A DNA stretch of 64,000 nucleotides from Notolepis coatsorum (lineage: Eukaryota; Chordata; Actinopteri; Aulopiformes; Paralepididae): assembly GCA_963971535.1 (NCBI GenBank), contig OZ020601.1, positions 17,121,237 to 17,185,236 of the forward strand, in the 5' to 3' direction. Below the pieces are notes generated by a model. The model had not been told where the DNA came from and made no database searches. It was given only the letters and a program-made list of their open reading frames with translations. Positions 34,913 to 49,106 of the stretch are shown here, in pieces. Positions within the stretch are counted from its first letter, which is position 1, and each line of letters opens with the position of its first letter. The position numbers and the translations under genes were made by a program.

Positions 34913-35488
34913 TATGTTTAACTTGTGAAATGAAAATATGTTTGATGATGCATATGAAGATAATGTTACAGATGTATTAGGTTGGTAGACAGTTTTACTT
35001 TAGAAAATTAAGCGCTTTCAGCTATGATGCTTCATGGAGGTGGGACTGGCTTGGGAGTGGGGTTATATCTTTTAGCTCTTACATTGGTTGTCTGGTAAAT
35101 TACAATCACTACAACTGTAATGGAAACATTTTAGAATGATGAATATATTTGTCAGATTTAAACATTGAAATCATTGACTTTGTTATTGTTAGCATTCTTA
35201 CCAATATGATCCATCAATGAACACCATTTAATTTCTCGCGCCTGTTGTTTTGACTGCTGTTTGATTGGTTACACCTCTTGAATGATTAAGATCAGCAATT
35301 CTTTCTCAAACAGCAAGGCTGTTTTTTAACAACAATGCTATGCTGTATTCAGTAGTGTAATAGTATTCTATGAAGTTGTGTTGTATCTTCCTCTGATCGA
35401 TATGTGCGTTATAATCATGAACAGAAACAGCCATAAGTGAAAATGATGTTCCTGTGTACAGCTCCCTGTCCTAACTGATTGAGTGGTC

Positions 35489-35694
35489 AAGACTATACTT
35501 TCAGGGATCATTTCTATAGTTTCTGACTTGTGAAATGTGTTTCTAAGGTGTTTGGTTTTGCTAACCACGATGAAGAGATGCAATATTTCCTTCTGAGCGT
35601 GAAGAGGGCAGTGGGAAATGATTCAGTTCATATACTCTCTGTCATTGATGATCGTTCTTTGCTTCATTGAGGGAGGAAATATGTTCAGAGTGGC
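35489..35694 (+). ncRNA. U3 snoRNA gene, class Bd
   Basis: Class Bd, 206 nt, gagatgCAat. The spacer after it has attacaaCcac, private to this unit. Confidence 0.88.
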
Positions 35695-36270
35695 TATGTG
35701 TAACTTGTGAAATGAAAATATGTTTGATGATGCATATGAAGATAATGTTACAGATGTATTAGGTTGGTAGACAGTTTTACTTTAGAAAATTAAGCGCTTT
35801 CAGCTATGATGCTTCATGGAGGTGGGACTGGCTTGGGAGTGGGGTTATATCTTTTAGCTCTTACATTGGTTGTCTGGTAAATTACAACCACTACAACTGT
35901 AATGGAAACATTTTAGAATGATGAATATATTTGTCAGATTTAAACATTGAAATCATTGACTTTGTTATTGTTAGCATTCTTACCAATATGATCCATCAAT
36001 GAACACCATTTAATTTCTCGCGCCTGTTGTTTTGACTGCTGTTTGATTGGTTACACCTCTTGAATGATTAAGATCAGCAATTCTTTCTCAAACAGCAAGG
36101 CTGTTTTTTAACAACAATGCTATGCTGTATTCAGTAGTGTAATAGTATTCTATGAAGTTGTGTTGTATCTTCCTCTGATCGATATGTGCGTTATAATCAT
36201 GAACAGAAACAGCCGTAAGTGAAGATGATGTTCCTGTGTACAGCTCCCTGTCCTAACTGATTGAGTGGTC

Positions 36271-36486
36271 AAGACTATACTTTCAGGGATCATTTCTATA
36301 GTTTCTGACTTGTGAAATGTGTTTCTAAGGTGTTTGGTTTTGCTAACCACGATGAAGAGATGCGATATTTCCTTCTGAGCGTGAAGAGGGCAGTGGGAAA
36401 TGATTAAGTTCATATACTCACTGTCATTGATGATCGTTCTTTGCTTCCTAGTGCTTCATTGAGGGAGGAAATATGTTCAGAGTGGC
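36271..36486 (+). ncRNA. U3 snoRNA gene, class A
   Basis: Class A, 216 nt. Private cttcGtggagg in the following spacer. Confidence 0.9.
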
Positions 36487-37062
36487 TATGTTTAACTTGT
36501 GAAATGAAAATATGTTTGATGATGCATATGAAGATAATGTTACAGATGTATTAGGTTGGTAGACAGTTTTACTTTAGAAAATTAAGCGCTTTCAGCTATG
36601 ATGCTTCGTGGAGGTGGGACTGGCTTGGGAGTGGGGTTATATCTTTTAGCTCTTACATTGGTTGTCTGGTAAATTACAATCACTACAACTGTAATGGAAA
36701 CATTTTAGAATGATGAATATATTTTTCAGATTTAAACATTGAAATCATTGACTTTGTTATTGTTAGCATTCTTACCAATATGATCCATCAATGAACACCA
36801 TTTAATTTCTCGCGCCTGTTGTTTTGACTGCTGTTTGATTGGTTACACCTCTTGAATGATTAAGATCAGCAATTCTTTCTCAAACAGCAAGGCTGTTTTT
36901 TAACAACAATGCTATGCTGTATTCAGTAGTGTAATAGTATTCTATGAAGTTGTGTTGTATCTTCCTCTGATCGATATGTGCGTTATAATCATGAACAGAA
37001 ACAGCCATAAGTGAAAATGATGTTCCTGTGTACAGCTCCCTGTCCTAACTGATTGAGTGGTC

Positions 37063-37278
37063 AAGACTATACTTTCAGGGATCATTTCTATAGTTTCTGA
37101 CTTGTGAAATGTGTTTCTAAGGTGTTTGGTTTTGCTAACCACGATGAAGAGATGCGATATTTCCTTCTGAGCGTGAAGAGGGCAGTGGGAAATGATTCAG
37201 TTCATATACTCTCTGTCATTGATGATCGTTCTTTGCTTCCTAGTGCTTCATTGAGGGAGGAAATATGTTCAGAGTGGC
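37063..37278 (+). ncRNA. U3 snoRNA gene, class B
   Basis: Class B, 216 nt, followed by catgAaggtggg as after 33915. Confidence 0.9.
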
Positions 37279-37854
37279 TATGTGTAACTTGTGAAATGAA
37301 AATATGTTTGATGATGCATATGAAGATAATGTTACAGATGTATTAGGTTGGTAGACAGTTTTACTTTAGAAAATTAAGCGCTTTCAGCTATGATGCTTCA
37401 TGAAGGTGGGACTGGCTTGGGAGTGGGGTTATATCTTTTAGCTCTTACATTGGTTGTCTGGTAAATTACAATCACTACAACTGTAATGGAAACATTTTAG
37501 AATGATGAATATATTTGTCAGATTTAAACATTGAAATCATTGACTTTGTTATTGTTAGCATTCTTACCAATATGATCCATCAATGAACACCATTTAATTT
37601 CTCGCGCCTGTTGTTTTGACTGCTGTTTGATTGGTTACACCTCTTGAATGATTAAGATCAGCAATTCTTTCTCAAACAGCAAGGCTGTTTTTTAACAACA
37701 ATGCTATGCTGTATTCAGTAGTGTAATAGTATTCTATGAAGTTGTGTTGTATCTTCCTCTGATCGATATGTGCGTTATAATCATGAACAGAAACAGCCGT
37801 AAGTGAAGATGATGTTCCTGTGTACAGCTCCCTGTCCTAACTGATTGAGTGGTC

Positions 37855-38070
37855 AAGACTATACTTTCAGGGATCATTTCTATAGTTTCTGACTTGTGAA
37901 ATGTGTTTCTAAGGTGTTTGGTTTTGCTAACCACGATGAAGAGATGCGATATTTCCTTCTGAGCGTGAAGAGGGCAGTGGGAAATGATTAAGTTCATATA
38001 CTCACTGTCATTGATGATCGTTCTTTGCTTCCTAGTGCTTCATTGAGGGAGGAAATATGTTCAGAGTGGC
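37855..38070 (+). ncRNA. U3 snoRNA gene, class A
   Basis: Class A, 216 nt; starts a four-unit segment resembling the 3938-bp pentamers. Confidence 0.9.
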
Positions 38071-38646
38071 TATGTTTAACTTGTGAAATGAAAATATGTT
38101 TGATGATGCATATGAAGATAATGTTACAGATGTATTAGGTTGGTAGACAGTTTTACTTTAGAAAATTAAGCGCTTTCAGCTATGATGCTTCATGGAGGTG
38201 GGACTGGCTTGGGAGTGGGGTTATATCTTTTAGCTCTTACATTGGTTGTCTGGTAAATTACAATCACTACAACTGTAATGGAAACATTTTAGAATGATGA
38301 ATATATTTGTCAGATTTAAACATTGAAATCATTGACTTTGTTATTGTTAGCATTCTTACCAATATGATCCATCAATGAACACCATTTAATTTCTCGCGCC
38401 TGTTGTTTTGACTGCTGTTTGATTGGTTACACCTCTTGAATGATTAAGATCAGCAATTCTTTCTCAAACAGCAAGGCTGTTTTTTAACAACAATGCTATG
38501 CTGTATTCAGTAGTGTAATAGTATTCTATGAAGTTGTGTTGTATCTTCCTCTGATCGATATGTGCGTTATAATCATGAACAGAAACAGCCATAAGTGAAA
38601 ATGATGTTCCTGTGTACAGCTCCCTGTCCTAACTGATTGAGTGGTC

Positions 38647-38852
38647 AAGACTATACTTTCAGGGATCATTTCTATAGTTTCTGACTTGTGAAATGTGTTT
38701 CTAAGGTGTTTGGTTTTGCTAACCACGATGAAGAGATGCAATATTTCCTTCTGAGCGTGAAGAGGGCAGTGGGAAATGATTCAGTTCATATACTCTCTGT
38801 CATTGATGATCGTTCTTTGCTTCATTGAGGGAGGAAATATGTTCAGAGTGGC
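38647..38852 (+). ncRNA. U3 snoRNA gene, class Bd
   Basis: Class Bd, 206 nt, gagatgCAat, class B promoter. Confidence 0.88.
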
Positions 38853-39428
38853 TATGTGTAACTTGTGAAATGAAAATATGTTTGATGATGCATATGAAGA
38901 TAATGTTACAGATGTATTAGGTTGGTAGACAGTTTTACTTTAGAAAATTAAGCGCTTTCAGCTATGATGCTTCATGGAGGTGGGACTGGCTTGGGAGTGG
39001 GGTTATATCTTTTAGCTCTTACATTGGTTGTCTGGTAAATTACAATCACTACAACTGTAATGGAAACATTTTAGAATGATGAATATATTTTTCAGATTTA
39101 AACATTGAAATCATTGACTTTGTTATTGTTAGCATTCTTACCAATATGATCCATCAATGAACACCATTTAATTTCTCGCGCCTGTTGTTTTGACTGCTGT
39201 TTGATTGGTTACACCTCTTGAATGATTAAGATCAGCAATTCTTTCTCAAACAGCAAGGCTGTTTTTTAACAACAATGCTATGCTGTATTCAGTAGTGTAA
39301 TAGTATTCTATGAAGTTGTGTTGTATCTTCCTCTGATCGATATGTGCGTTATAATCATGAACAGAAACAGCCATAAGTGAAAATGATGTTCCTGTGTACA
39401 GCTCCCTGTCCTAACTGATTGAGTGGTC

Positions 39429-39642
39429 AAGACTATACTTTCAGGGATCATTTCTATAGTTTCTGACTTGTGAAATGTGTTTCTAAGGTGTTTGGTTTTG
39501 CTAACCACGATGAAGAGATGCGATATTTCCTTCTGAGCGTGAAGAGGGCAGTGGGAAATGATTCAGTTCATATACTCTGTCATTGATGATCGTTCTTTGC
39601 TTCCTAGTGCTTCATTGAGGGAGGAAATATGTTCAGAGTGGC
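39429..39642 (+). ncRNA. U3 snoRNA gene, class B'
   Basis: Class B', 214 nt, the last B' copy in the window; ttgacatcattg in the following spacer. Confidence 0.88.
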
Positions 39643-40218
39643 TATGTGTAACTTGTGAAATGAAAATATGTTTGATGATGCATATGAAGATAATGTTACA
39701 GATGTATTAGGTTGGTAGACAGTTTTACTTTAGAAAATTAAGCGCTTTCAGCTATGATGCTTCATGGAGGTGGGACTGGCTTGGGAGTGGGGTTATATCT
39801 TTTAGCTCTTACATTGGTTGTCTGGTAAATTACAATCACTACAACTGTAATGGAAACATTTTAGAATGATGAATATATTTTTCAGATTTAAACATTGACA
39901 TCATTGACTTTGTTATTGTTAGCATTCTTACCAATATGATCCATCAATGAACACCATTTAATTTCTCGCGCCTGTTGTTTTGACTGCTGTTTGATTGGTT
40001 ACACCTCTTGAATGATTAAGATCAGCAATTCTTTCTCAAACAGCAAGGCTGTTTTTTAACAACAATGCTATGCTGTATTCAGTAGTGTAATAGTATTCTA
40101 TGAAGTTGTGTTGTATCTTCCTCTGATCGATATGTGCGTTATAGGCATGAACAGAAACAGCCATAAGTGAAAATGATGTTCCTGTGTACAGCTCCCTGTC
40201 CTAACTGATTGTGTGGTC

Positions 40219-40434
40219 AAGACTATACTTTCAGGGATCATTTCTATAGTTTCTGACTTGTGAAATGTGTTTCTAAGGTGTTTGGTTTTGCTAACCACGA
40301 TGAAGAGATGCGATATTTCCTTCTGAGCGTGAAGAGGGCAGTGGGAAATGATTCAGTTCATATACTCTCTGTCATTGATGATCGTTCTTTGCTTCCTAGT
40401 GCTTCATTGAGGGAGGAAATATGTTCAGAGTGGC
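40219..40434 (+). ncRNA. U3 snoRNA gene, class B
   Basis: Class B, 216 nt, upstream ataggcatg and ttgtgtggtc, downstream gaaacgaaaat, matching 22117. The next spacer has ttctcAcgcc. Confidence 0.9.
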
Positions 40435-41010
40435 TATGTGTAACTTGTGAAACGAAAATATGTTTGATGATGCATATGAAGATAATGTTACAGATGTATT
40501 AGGTTGGTAGACAGTTTTACTTTAGAAAATTAAGCGCTTTCAGCTATGATGCTTCATGGAGGTGGGACTGGCTTGGGAGTGGGGTTATATCTTTTAGCTC
40601 TTACATTGGTTGTCTGGTAAATTACAATCACTACAACTGTAATGGAAACATTTTAGAATGATGAATATATTTGTCAGATTTAAACATTGAAATCATTGAC
40701 TTTGTTATTGTTAGCATTCTTACCAATATGATCCATCAATGAACACCATTTAATTTCTCACGCCTGTTGTTTTGACTGCTGTTTGATTGGTTACACCTCT
40801 TGAATGATTAAGATCAGCAATTCTTTCTCAAACAGCAAGGCTGTTTTTTAACAACAATGCTATGCTGTATTCAGTAGTGTAATAGTATTCTATGAAGTTG
40901 TGTTGTATCTTCCTCTGATCGATATGTGCGTTATAATCATGAACAGAAACAGCCGTAAGTGAAGATGATGTTCCTGTGTACAGCTCCCTGTCCTAACTGA
41001 TTGAGTGGTC

Positions 41011-41226
41011 AAGACTATACTTTCAGGGATCATTTCTATAGTTTCTGACTTGTGAAATGTGTTTCTAAGGTGTTTGGTTTTGCTAACCACGATGAAGAGA
41101 TGCGATATTTCCTTCTGAGCGTGAAGAGGGCAGTGGGAAATGATTAAGTTCATATACTCACTGTCATTGATGATCGTTCTTTGCTTCCTAGTGCTTCATT
41201 GAGGGAGGAAATATGTTCAGAGTGGC
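41011..41226 (+). ncRNA. U3 snoRNA gene, class A
   Basis: Class A, 216 nt, with atttttcag in the following spacer. Confidence 0.9.
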
Positions 41227-41802
41227 TATGTTTAACTTGTGAAATGAAAATATGTTTGATGATGCATATGAAGATAATGTTACAGATGTATTAGGTTGGT
41301 AGACAGTTTTACTTTAGAAAATTAAGCGCTTTCAGCTATGATGCTTCATGGAGGTGGGACTGGCTTGGGAGTGGGGTTATATCTTTTAGCTCTTACATTG
41401 GTTGTCTGGTAAATTACAATCACTACAACTGTAATGGAAACATTTTAGAATGATGAATATATTTTTCAGATTTAAACATTGAAATCATTGACTTTGTTAT
41501 TGTTAGCATTCTTACCAATATGATCCATCAATGAACACCATTTAATTTCTCGCGCCTGTTGTTTTGACTGCTGTTTGATTGGTTACACCTCTTGAATGAT
41601 TAAGATCAGCAATTCTTTCTCAAACAGCAAGGCTGTTTTTTAACAACAATGCTATGCTGTATTCAGTAGTGTAATAGTATTCTATGAAGTTGTGTTGTAT
41701 CTTCCTCTGATCGATATGTGCGTTATAATCATGAACAGAAACAGCCGTAAGTGAAGATGATGTTCCTGTGTACAGCTCCCTGTCCTAACTGATTGAGTGG
41801 TC

Positions 41803-42008
41803 AAGACTATACTTTCAGGGATCATTTCTATAGTTTCTGACTTGTGAAATGTGTTTCTAAGGTGTTTGGTTTTGCTAACCACGATGAAGAGATGAGATAT
41901 TTCCTTCTGAGCGTGAAGAGGGCAGTGGGAAATGATTCAGTTCATATACTCTCTGTCATTGATGATCGTTCTTTGCTTCATTGAGGGAGGAAATATGTTC
42001 AGAGTGGC
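41803..42008 (+). ncRNA. U3 snoRNA gene, class Bd, class A promoter
   Basis: 206 nt, gagatgAGat, acttgtCaaatg downstream and ttctTgcgcc in the next spacer: a piece of the 2356-bp trimer type outside its main block. Confidence 0.88.
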
Positions 42009-42584
42009 TATGTGTAACTTGTCAAATGAAAATATGTTTGATGATGCATATGAAGATAATGTTACAGATGTATTAGGTTGGTAGACAGTTTTACTTTAGA
42101 AAATTAAGCGCTTTCAGCTATGATGCTTCATGGAGGTGGGACTGGCTTGGGAGTGGGGTTATATCTTTTAGCTCTTACATTGGTTGTCTGGTAAATTACA
42201 ATCACTACAACTGTAATGGAAACATTTTAGAATGATGAATATATTTTTCAGATTTAAACATTGAAATCATTGACTTTGTTATTGTTAGCATTCTTACCAA
42301 TATGATCCATCAATGAACACCATTTAATTTCTTGCGCCTGTTGTTTTGACTGCTGTTTGATTGGTTACACCTCTTGAATGATTAAGATCAGCAATTCTTT
42401 CTCAAACAGCAAGGCTGTTTTTTAACAACAATGCTATGCTGTATTCAGTAGTGTAATAGTATTCTATGAAGTTGTGTTGTATCTTCCTCTGATCGATATG
42501 TGCGTTATAATCATGAACAGAAACAGCCGTAAGTGAAGATGATGTTCCTGTGTACAGCTCCCTGTCCTAACTGATTGAGTGGTC

Positions 42585-42800
42585 AAGACTATACTTTCAG
42601 GGATCATTTCTATAGTTTCTGACTTGTGAAATGTGTTTCTAAGGTGTTTGGTTTTGCTAACCACGATGAAGAGATGCGATATTTCCTTCTGAGCGTGAAG
42701 AGGGCAGTGGGAAATGATTAAGTTCATATACTCACTGTCATTGATGATCGTTCTTTGCTTCCTAGTGCTTCATTGAGGGAGGAAATATGTTCAGAGTGGC
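42585..42800 (+). ncRNA. U3 snoRNA gene, class A
   Basis: Class A, 216 nt, tgacgttg in the following spacer, as in the 4752-bp block. Confidence 0.9.
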
Positions 42801-43376
42801 TATGTTTAACTTGTGAAATGAAAATATGTTTGATGATGCATATGAAGATAATGTTACAGATGTATTAGGTTGGTAGACAGTTTTACTTTAGAAAATTAAG
42901 CGCTTTCAGCTATGATGCTTCATGGAGGTGGGACTGGCTTGGGAGTGGGGTTATATCTTTTAGCTCTTACATTGGTTGTCTGGTAAATTACAATCACTAC
43001 AACTGTAATGGAAACATTTTAGAATGATGAATATATTTGTCAGATTTAAACATTGAAATCATTGACGTTGTTATTGTTAGCATTCTTACCAATATGATCC
43101 ATCAATGAACACCATTTAATTTCTCGCGCCTGTTGTTTTGACTGCTGTTTGATTGGTTACACCTCTTGAATGATTAAGATCAGCAATTCTTTCTCAAACA
43201 GCAAGGCTGTTTTTTAACAACAATGCTATGCTGTATTCAGTAGTGTAATAGTATTCTATGAAGTTGTGTTGTATCTTCCTCTGATCGATATGTGCGTTAT
43301 AATCATGAACAGAAACAGCCGTAAGTGAAGATGATGTTCCTGTGTACAGCTCCCTGTCCTAACTGATTGAGTGGTC

Positions 43377-43592
43377 AAGACTATACTTTCAGGGATCATT
43401 TCTATAGTTTCTGACTTGTGAAATGTGTTTCTAAGGTGTTTGGTTTTGCTAACCACGATGAAGAGATGCGATATTTCCTTCTGAGCGTGAAGAGGGCAGT
43501 GGGAAATGATTAAGTTCATATACTCACTGTCATTGATGATCGTTCTTTGCTTCCTAGTGCTTCATTGAGGGAGGAAATATGTTCAGAGTGGC
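43377..43592 (+). ncRNA. U3 snoRNA gene, class A
   Basis: Class A, 216 nt, again followed by a tgacgttg spacer. Confidence 0.9.
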
Positions 43593-44168
43593 TATGTTTA
43601 ACTTGTGAAATGAAAATATGTTTGATGATGCATATGAAGATAATGTTACAGATGTATTAGGTTGGTAGACAGTTTTACTTTAGAAAATTAAGCGCTTTCA
43701 GCTATGATGCTTCATGGAGGTGGGACTGGCTTGGGAGTGGGGTTATATCTTTTAGCTCTTACATTGGTTGTCTGGTAAATTACAATCACTACAACTGTAA
43801 TGGAAACATTTTAGAATGATGAATATATTTGTCAGATTTAAACATTGAAATCATTGACGTTGTTATTGTTAGCATTCTTACCAATATGATCCATCAATGA
43901 ACACCATTTAATTTCTCGCGCCTGTTGTTTTGACTGCTGTTTGATTGGTTACACCTCTTGAATGATTAAGATCAGCAATTCTTTCTCAAACAGCAAGGCT
44001 GTTTTTTAACAACAATGCTATGCTGTATTCAGTAGTGTAATAGTATTCTATGAAGTTGTGTTGTATCTTCCTCTGATCGATATGTGCGTTATAATCATGA
44101 ACAGAAACAGCCGTAAGTGAAGATGATGTTCCTGTGTACAGCTCCCTGTCCTAACTGATTGAGTGGTC

Positions 44169-44374
44169 AAGACTATACTTTCAGGGATCATTTCTATAGT
44201 TTCTGACTTGTGAAATGTGTTTCTAAGGTGTTTGGTTTTGCTAACCACGATGAAGAGATGCGATATTTCCTTCTGAGCGTGAAGAGGGCAGTGGGAAATG
44301 ATTAAGTTCATATACTCACTGTCATTGATGATCGTTCTTTGCTTCATTGAGGGAGGAAATATGTTCAGAGTGGC
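44169..44374 (+). ncRNA. U3 snoRNA gene, class Ad
   Basis: 206 nt, class A with the 10-nt deletion. The downstream flank is tgtttaac (class A), unlike 11051, so here the exchange tract is short or the deletion arose independently. Confidence 0.88.
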
Positions 44375-44950
44375 TATGTTTAACTTGTGAAATGAAAATA
44401 TGTTTGATGATGCATATGAAGATAATGTTACAGATGTATTAGGTTGGTAGACAGTTTTACTTTAGAAAATTAAGCGCTTTCAGCTATGATGCTTCATGGA
44501 GGTGGGACTGGCTTGGGAGTGGGGTTATATCTTTTAGCTCTTACATTGGTTGTCTGGTAAATTACAATCACTACAACTGTAATGGAAACATTTTAGAATG
44601 ATGAATATATTTGTCAGATTTAAACATTGAAATCATTGACTTTGTTATTGTTAGCATTCTTACCAATATGATCCATCAATGAACACCATTTAATTTCTCG
44701 CGCCTGTTGTTTTGACTGCTGTTTGATTGGTTACACCTCTTGAATGATTAAGATCAGCAATTCTTTCTCAAACAGCAAGGCTGTTTTTTAACAACAATGC
44801 TATGCTGTATTCAGTAGTGTAATAGTATTCTATGAAGTTGTGTTGTATCTTCCTCTGATCGATATGTGCGTTATAATCATGAACAGAAACAGCCATAAGT
44901 GAAAATGATGTTCCTGTGTACAGCTCCCTGTCCTAACTGATTGAGTGGTC

Positions 44951-45156
44951 AAGACTATACTTTCAGGGATCATTTCTATAGTTTCTGACTTGTGAAATGT
45001 GTTTCTAAGGTGTTTGGTTTTGCTAACCACGATGAAGAGATGCAATATTTCCTTCTGAGCGTGAAGAGGGCAGTGGGAAATGATTCAGTTCATATACTCT
45101 CTGTCATTGATGATCGTTCTTTGCTTCATTGAGGGAGGAAATATGTTCAGAGTGGC
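44951..45156 (+). ncRNA. U3 snoRNA gene, class Bd, T8 run downstream
   Basis: Class Bd, 206 nt, gagatgCAat. From +24 after the 3' end the flank atatgttt has become an eight-T run (45180-45187). Confidence 0.87.
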
Positions 45157-45732
45157 TATGTGTAACTTGTGAAACGAAATTTTTTTTGATGATGCATATG
45201 AAGATAATGTTACAGATGTATTAGGTTGGTAGACAGTTTTACTTTAGAAAATTAAGCGCTTTCAGCTATGATGCTTCATGGAGGTGGGACTGGCTTGGGA
45301 GTGGGGTTATATCTTTTAGCTCTTACATTGGTTGTCTGGTAAATTACAATCACTACAACTGTAATGGAAACATTTTAGAATGATGAATATATTTGTCAGA
45401 TTTAAACATTGAAATCATTGACTTTGTTATTGTTAGCATTCTTACCAATATGATCCATCAATGAACACCATTTAATTTCTCGCGCCTGTTGTTTTGACTG
45501 CTGTTTGATTGGTTACACCTCTTGAATGATTAAGATCAGCAATTATTTCTCAAACAGCAAGGCTGTTTTTTAACAACAATGCTATGCTGTATTCAGTAGT
45601 GTAATAGTATTCTATGAAGTTGTGTTGTATCTTCCTCTGATCGATATGTGCGTTATAATCATGAACAGAAACAGCCGTAAGTGAAGATGATGTTCCTGTG
45701 TACAGCTCCCTGTCCTAACTGATTGAGTGGTC

Positions 45733-45948
45733 AAGACTATACTTTCAGGGATCATTTCTATAGTCTCTGACTTGTGAAATGTGTTTCTAAGGTGTTTGGT
45801 TTTGCTAACCACGATGAAGAGATGCGATATTTCCTTCTGAGCGTGAAGAGGGCAGTGGGAAATGATTAAGTTCATATACTCACTGTCATTGATGATCGTT
45901 CTTTGCTTCCTAGTGCTTCATTGAGGGAGGAAATATGTTCAGAGTGGC
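45733..45948 (+). ncRNA. U3 snoRNA gene, class A, T33C
   Basis: Class A, 216 nt, with a private T-to-C change at 45765 (position 33), just 3' of the TATAGT arm of stem 1a. Confidence 0.88.
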
Positions 45949-46524
45949 TATGTTTAACTTGTGAAATGAAAATATGTTTGATGATGCATATGAAGATAAT
46001 GTTACAGATGTATTAGGTTGGTAGACAGTTTTACTTTAGAAAATTAAGCGCTTTCAGCTATGATGCTTCATGGAGGTGGGACTGGCTTGGGAGTGGGGTT
46101 ATATCTTTTAGCTCTTACATTGGTTGTCTGGTAAATTACAATCACTACAACTGTAATGGAAACATTTTAGAATGATGAATATATTTGTCAGATTTAAACA
46201 TTGAAATCATTGACTTTGTTATTGTTAGCATTCTTACCAATATGATCCATCAATGAACACCATTTAATTTCTCGCGCCTGTTGTTTTGACTGCTGTTTGA
46301 TTGGTTACACCTCTTGAATGATTAAGATCAGCAATTCTTTCTCAAACAGCAAGGCTGTTTTTTAACAACAATGCTATGCTGTATTCAGTAGTGTAATAGT
46401 ATTCTATGAAGTTGTGTTGTATCTTCCTCTGATCGATATGTGCGTTATAATCATGAACAGAAACAGCCGTAAGTGAAGATGATGTTCCTGTGTACAGCTC
46501 CCTGTCCTAACTGATTGAGTGGTC

Positions 46525-46740
46525 AAGACTATACTTTCAGGGATCATTTCTATAGTTTCTGACTTGTGAAATGTGTTTCTAAGGTGTTTGGTTTTGCTAA
46601 CCACGATGAAGAGATGCGATATTTCCTTCTGAGCGTGAAGAGGGCAGTGGGAAATGATTAAGTTCATATACTCACTGTCATTGATGATCGTTCTTTGCTT
46701 CCTAGTGCTTCATTGAGGGAGGAAATATGTTCAGAGTGGC
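46525..46740 (+). ncRNA. U3 snoRNA gene, class A
   Basis: Class A, 216 nt, no changes at diagnostic sites. Confidence 0.9.
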
Positions 46741-47316
46741 TATGTTTAACTTGTGAAATGAAAATATGTTTGATGATGCATATGAAGATAATGTTACAGA
46801 TGTATTAGGTTGGTAGACAGTTTTACTTTAGAAAATTAAGCGCTTTCAGCTATGATGCTTCATGGAGGTGGGACTGGCTTGGGAGTGGGGTTATATCTTT
46901 TAGCTCTTACATTGGTTGTCTGGTAAATTACAATCACTACAACTGTAATGGAAACATTTTAGAATGATGAATATATTTGTCAGATTTAAACATTGAAATC
47001 ATTGACTTTGTTATTGTTAGCATTCTTACCAATATGATCCATCAATGAACACCATTTAATTTCTCGCGCCTGTTGTTTTGACTGCTGTTTGATTGGTTAC
47101 ACCTCTTGAATGATTAAGATCAGCAATTCTTTCTCAAACAGCAAGGCTGTTTTTTAACAACAATGCTATGCTGTATTCAGTAGTGTAATAGTATTCTATG
47201 AAGTTGTGTTGTATCTTCCTCTGATCGATATGTGCGTTATAATCATGAACAGAAACAGCCATAAGTGAAAATGATGTTCCTGTGTACAGCTCCCTGTCTT
47301 AACTGATTGAGTGGTC

Positions 47317-47522
47317 AAGACTATACTTTCAGGGATCATTTCTATAGTTTCTGACTTGTGAAATGTGTTTCTAAGGTGTTTGGTTTTGCTAACCACGATG
47401 AAGAGATGCAATATTTCCTTCTGAGCGTGAAGAGGGCAGTGGGAAATGATTCAGTTCATATACTCTCTGTCATTGATGATCGTTCTTTGCTTCATTGAGG
47501 GAGGAAATATGTTCAGAGTGGC
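47317..47522 (+). ncRNA. U3 snoRNA gene, class Bd, T8 run downstream
   Basis: Class Bd, 206 nt, T8 run in the 3' flank as after 44951. Private C-to-T upstream (ctgtcTtaactg). Confidence 0.87.
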
Positions 47523-48098
47523 TATGTGTAACTTGTGAAACGAAATTTTTTTTGATGATGCATATGAAGATAATGTTACAGATGTATTAGGTTGGTAGAC
47601 AGTTTTACTTTAGAAAATTAAGCGCTTTCAGCTATGATGCTTCATGGAGGTGGGACTGGCTTGGGAGTGGGGTTATATCTTTTAGCTCTTACATTGGTTG
47701 TCTGGTAAATTACAATCACTACAACTGTAATGGAAACATTTTAGAATGATGAATATATTTGTCAGATTTAAACATTGAAATCATTGACTTTGTTATTGTT
47801 AGCATTCTTACCAATATGATCCATCAATGAACACCATTTAATTTCTCGCGCCTGTTGTTTTGACTGCTGTTTGATTGGTTACACCTCTTGAATGATTAAG
47901 ATCAGCAATTATTTCTCAAACAGCAAGGCTGTTTTTTAACAACAATGCTATGCTGTATTCAGTAGTGTAATAGTATTCTATGAAGTTGTGTTGTATCTTC
48001 CTCTGATCGATATGTGCGTTATAATCATGAACAGAAACAGCCGTAAGTGAAGATGATGTTCCTGTGTACAGCTCCCTGTCCTAACTGATTGAGTGGTC

Positions 48099-48314
48099 AA
48101 GACTATACTTTCAGGGATCATTTCTATAGTTTCTGACTTGTGAAATGTGTTTCTAAGGTGTTTGGTTTTGCTAAGCACGATGAAGAGATGCGATATTTCC
48201 TTCTGAGCGTGAAGAGGGCAGTGGGAAATGATTAAGTTCATATACTCACTGTCATTGATGATCGTTCTTTGCTTCCTAGTGCTTCATTGAGGGAGGAAAT
48301 ATGTTCAGAGTGGC
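48099..48314 (+). ncRNA. U3 snoRNA gene, class A, C-to-G before box C'
   Basis: Class A, 216 nt. A private C-to-G change in the 3' hinge (gctaaGcacgatg, 48175) lies just before box C'. Confidence 0.88.
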
Positions 48315-48890
48315 TATGTTTAACTTGTGAAATGAAAATATGTTTGATGATGCATATGAAGATAATGTTACAGATGTATTAGGTTGGTAGACAGTTTTAC
48401 TTTAGAAAATTAAGCGCTTTCAGCTATGATGCTTCATGGAGGTGGGACTGGCTTGGGAGTGGGGTTATATCTTTTAGCTCTTACATTGGTTGTCTGGTAA
48501 ATTACAATCACTACAACTGTAATGGAAACATTTTAGAATGATGAATATATTTGTCAGATTTAAACATTGAAATCATTGACTTTGTTATTGTTAGCATTCT
48601 TACCAATATGATCCATCAATGAACACCATTTAATTTCTCGCGCCTGTTGTTTTGACTGCTGTTTGATTGGTTACACCTCTTGAATGATTAAGATCAGCAA
48701 TTCTTTCTCAAACAGCAAGGCTGTTTTTTAACAACAATGCTATGCTGTATTCAGTAGTGTAATAGTATTCTATGAAGTTGTGTTGTATCTTCCTCTGATC
48801 GATATGTGCATTATAATCATGAACAGAAACAGCCGTAAGTGAAGATGATGTTCCTGTGTACAGCTCCCTGTCCTAACTGATTGAGTGGTC

Positions 48891-49106
48891 AAGACTATAC
48901 TTTCAGGGATCATTTCTATAGTTTCTGACTTGTGAAATGTGTTTCTAAGGTGTTTGGTTTTGCTAACCACGATGAAGAGATGCGATATTTCCTTCTGAGC
49001 GTGAAGAGGGCAGTGGGAAATGATTAAGTTCATATACTCACTGTCATTGATGATCGTTCTTTGCTTCCTAGTGCTTCATTGAGGGAGGAAATATGTTCAG
49101 AGTGGC
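48891..49106 (+). ncRNA. U3 snoRNA gene, class A
   Basis: Class A, 216 nt, upstream gtgcAttataatc as at 29985 and 32341. Confidence 0.9.
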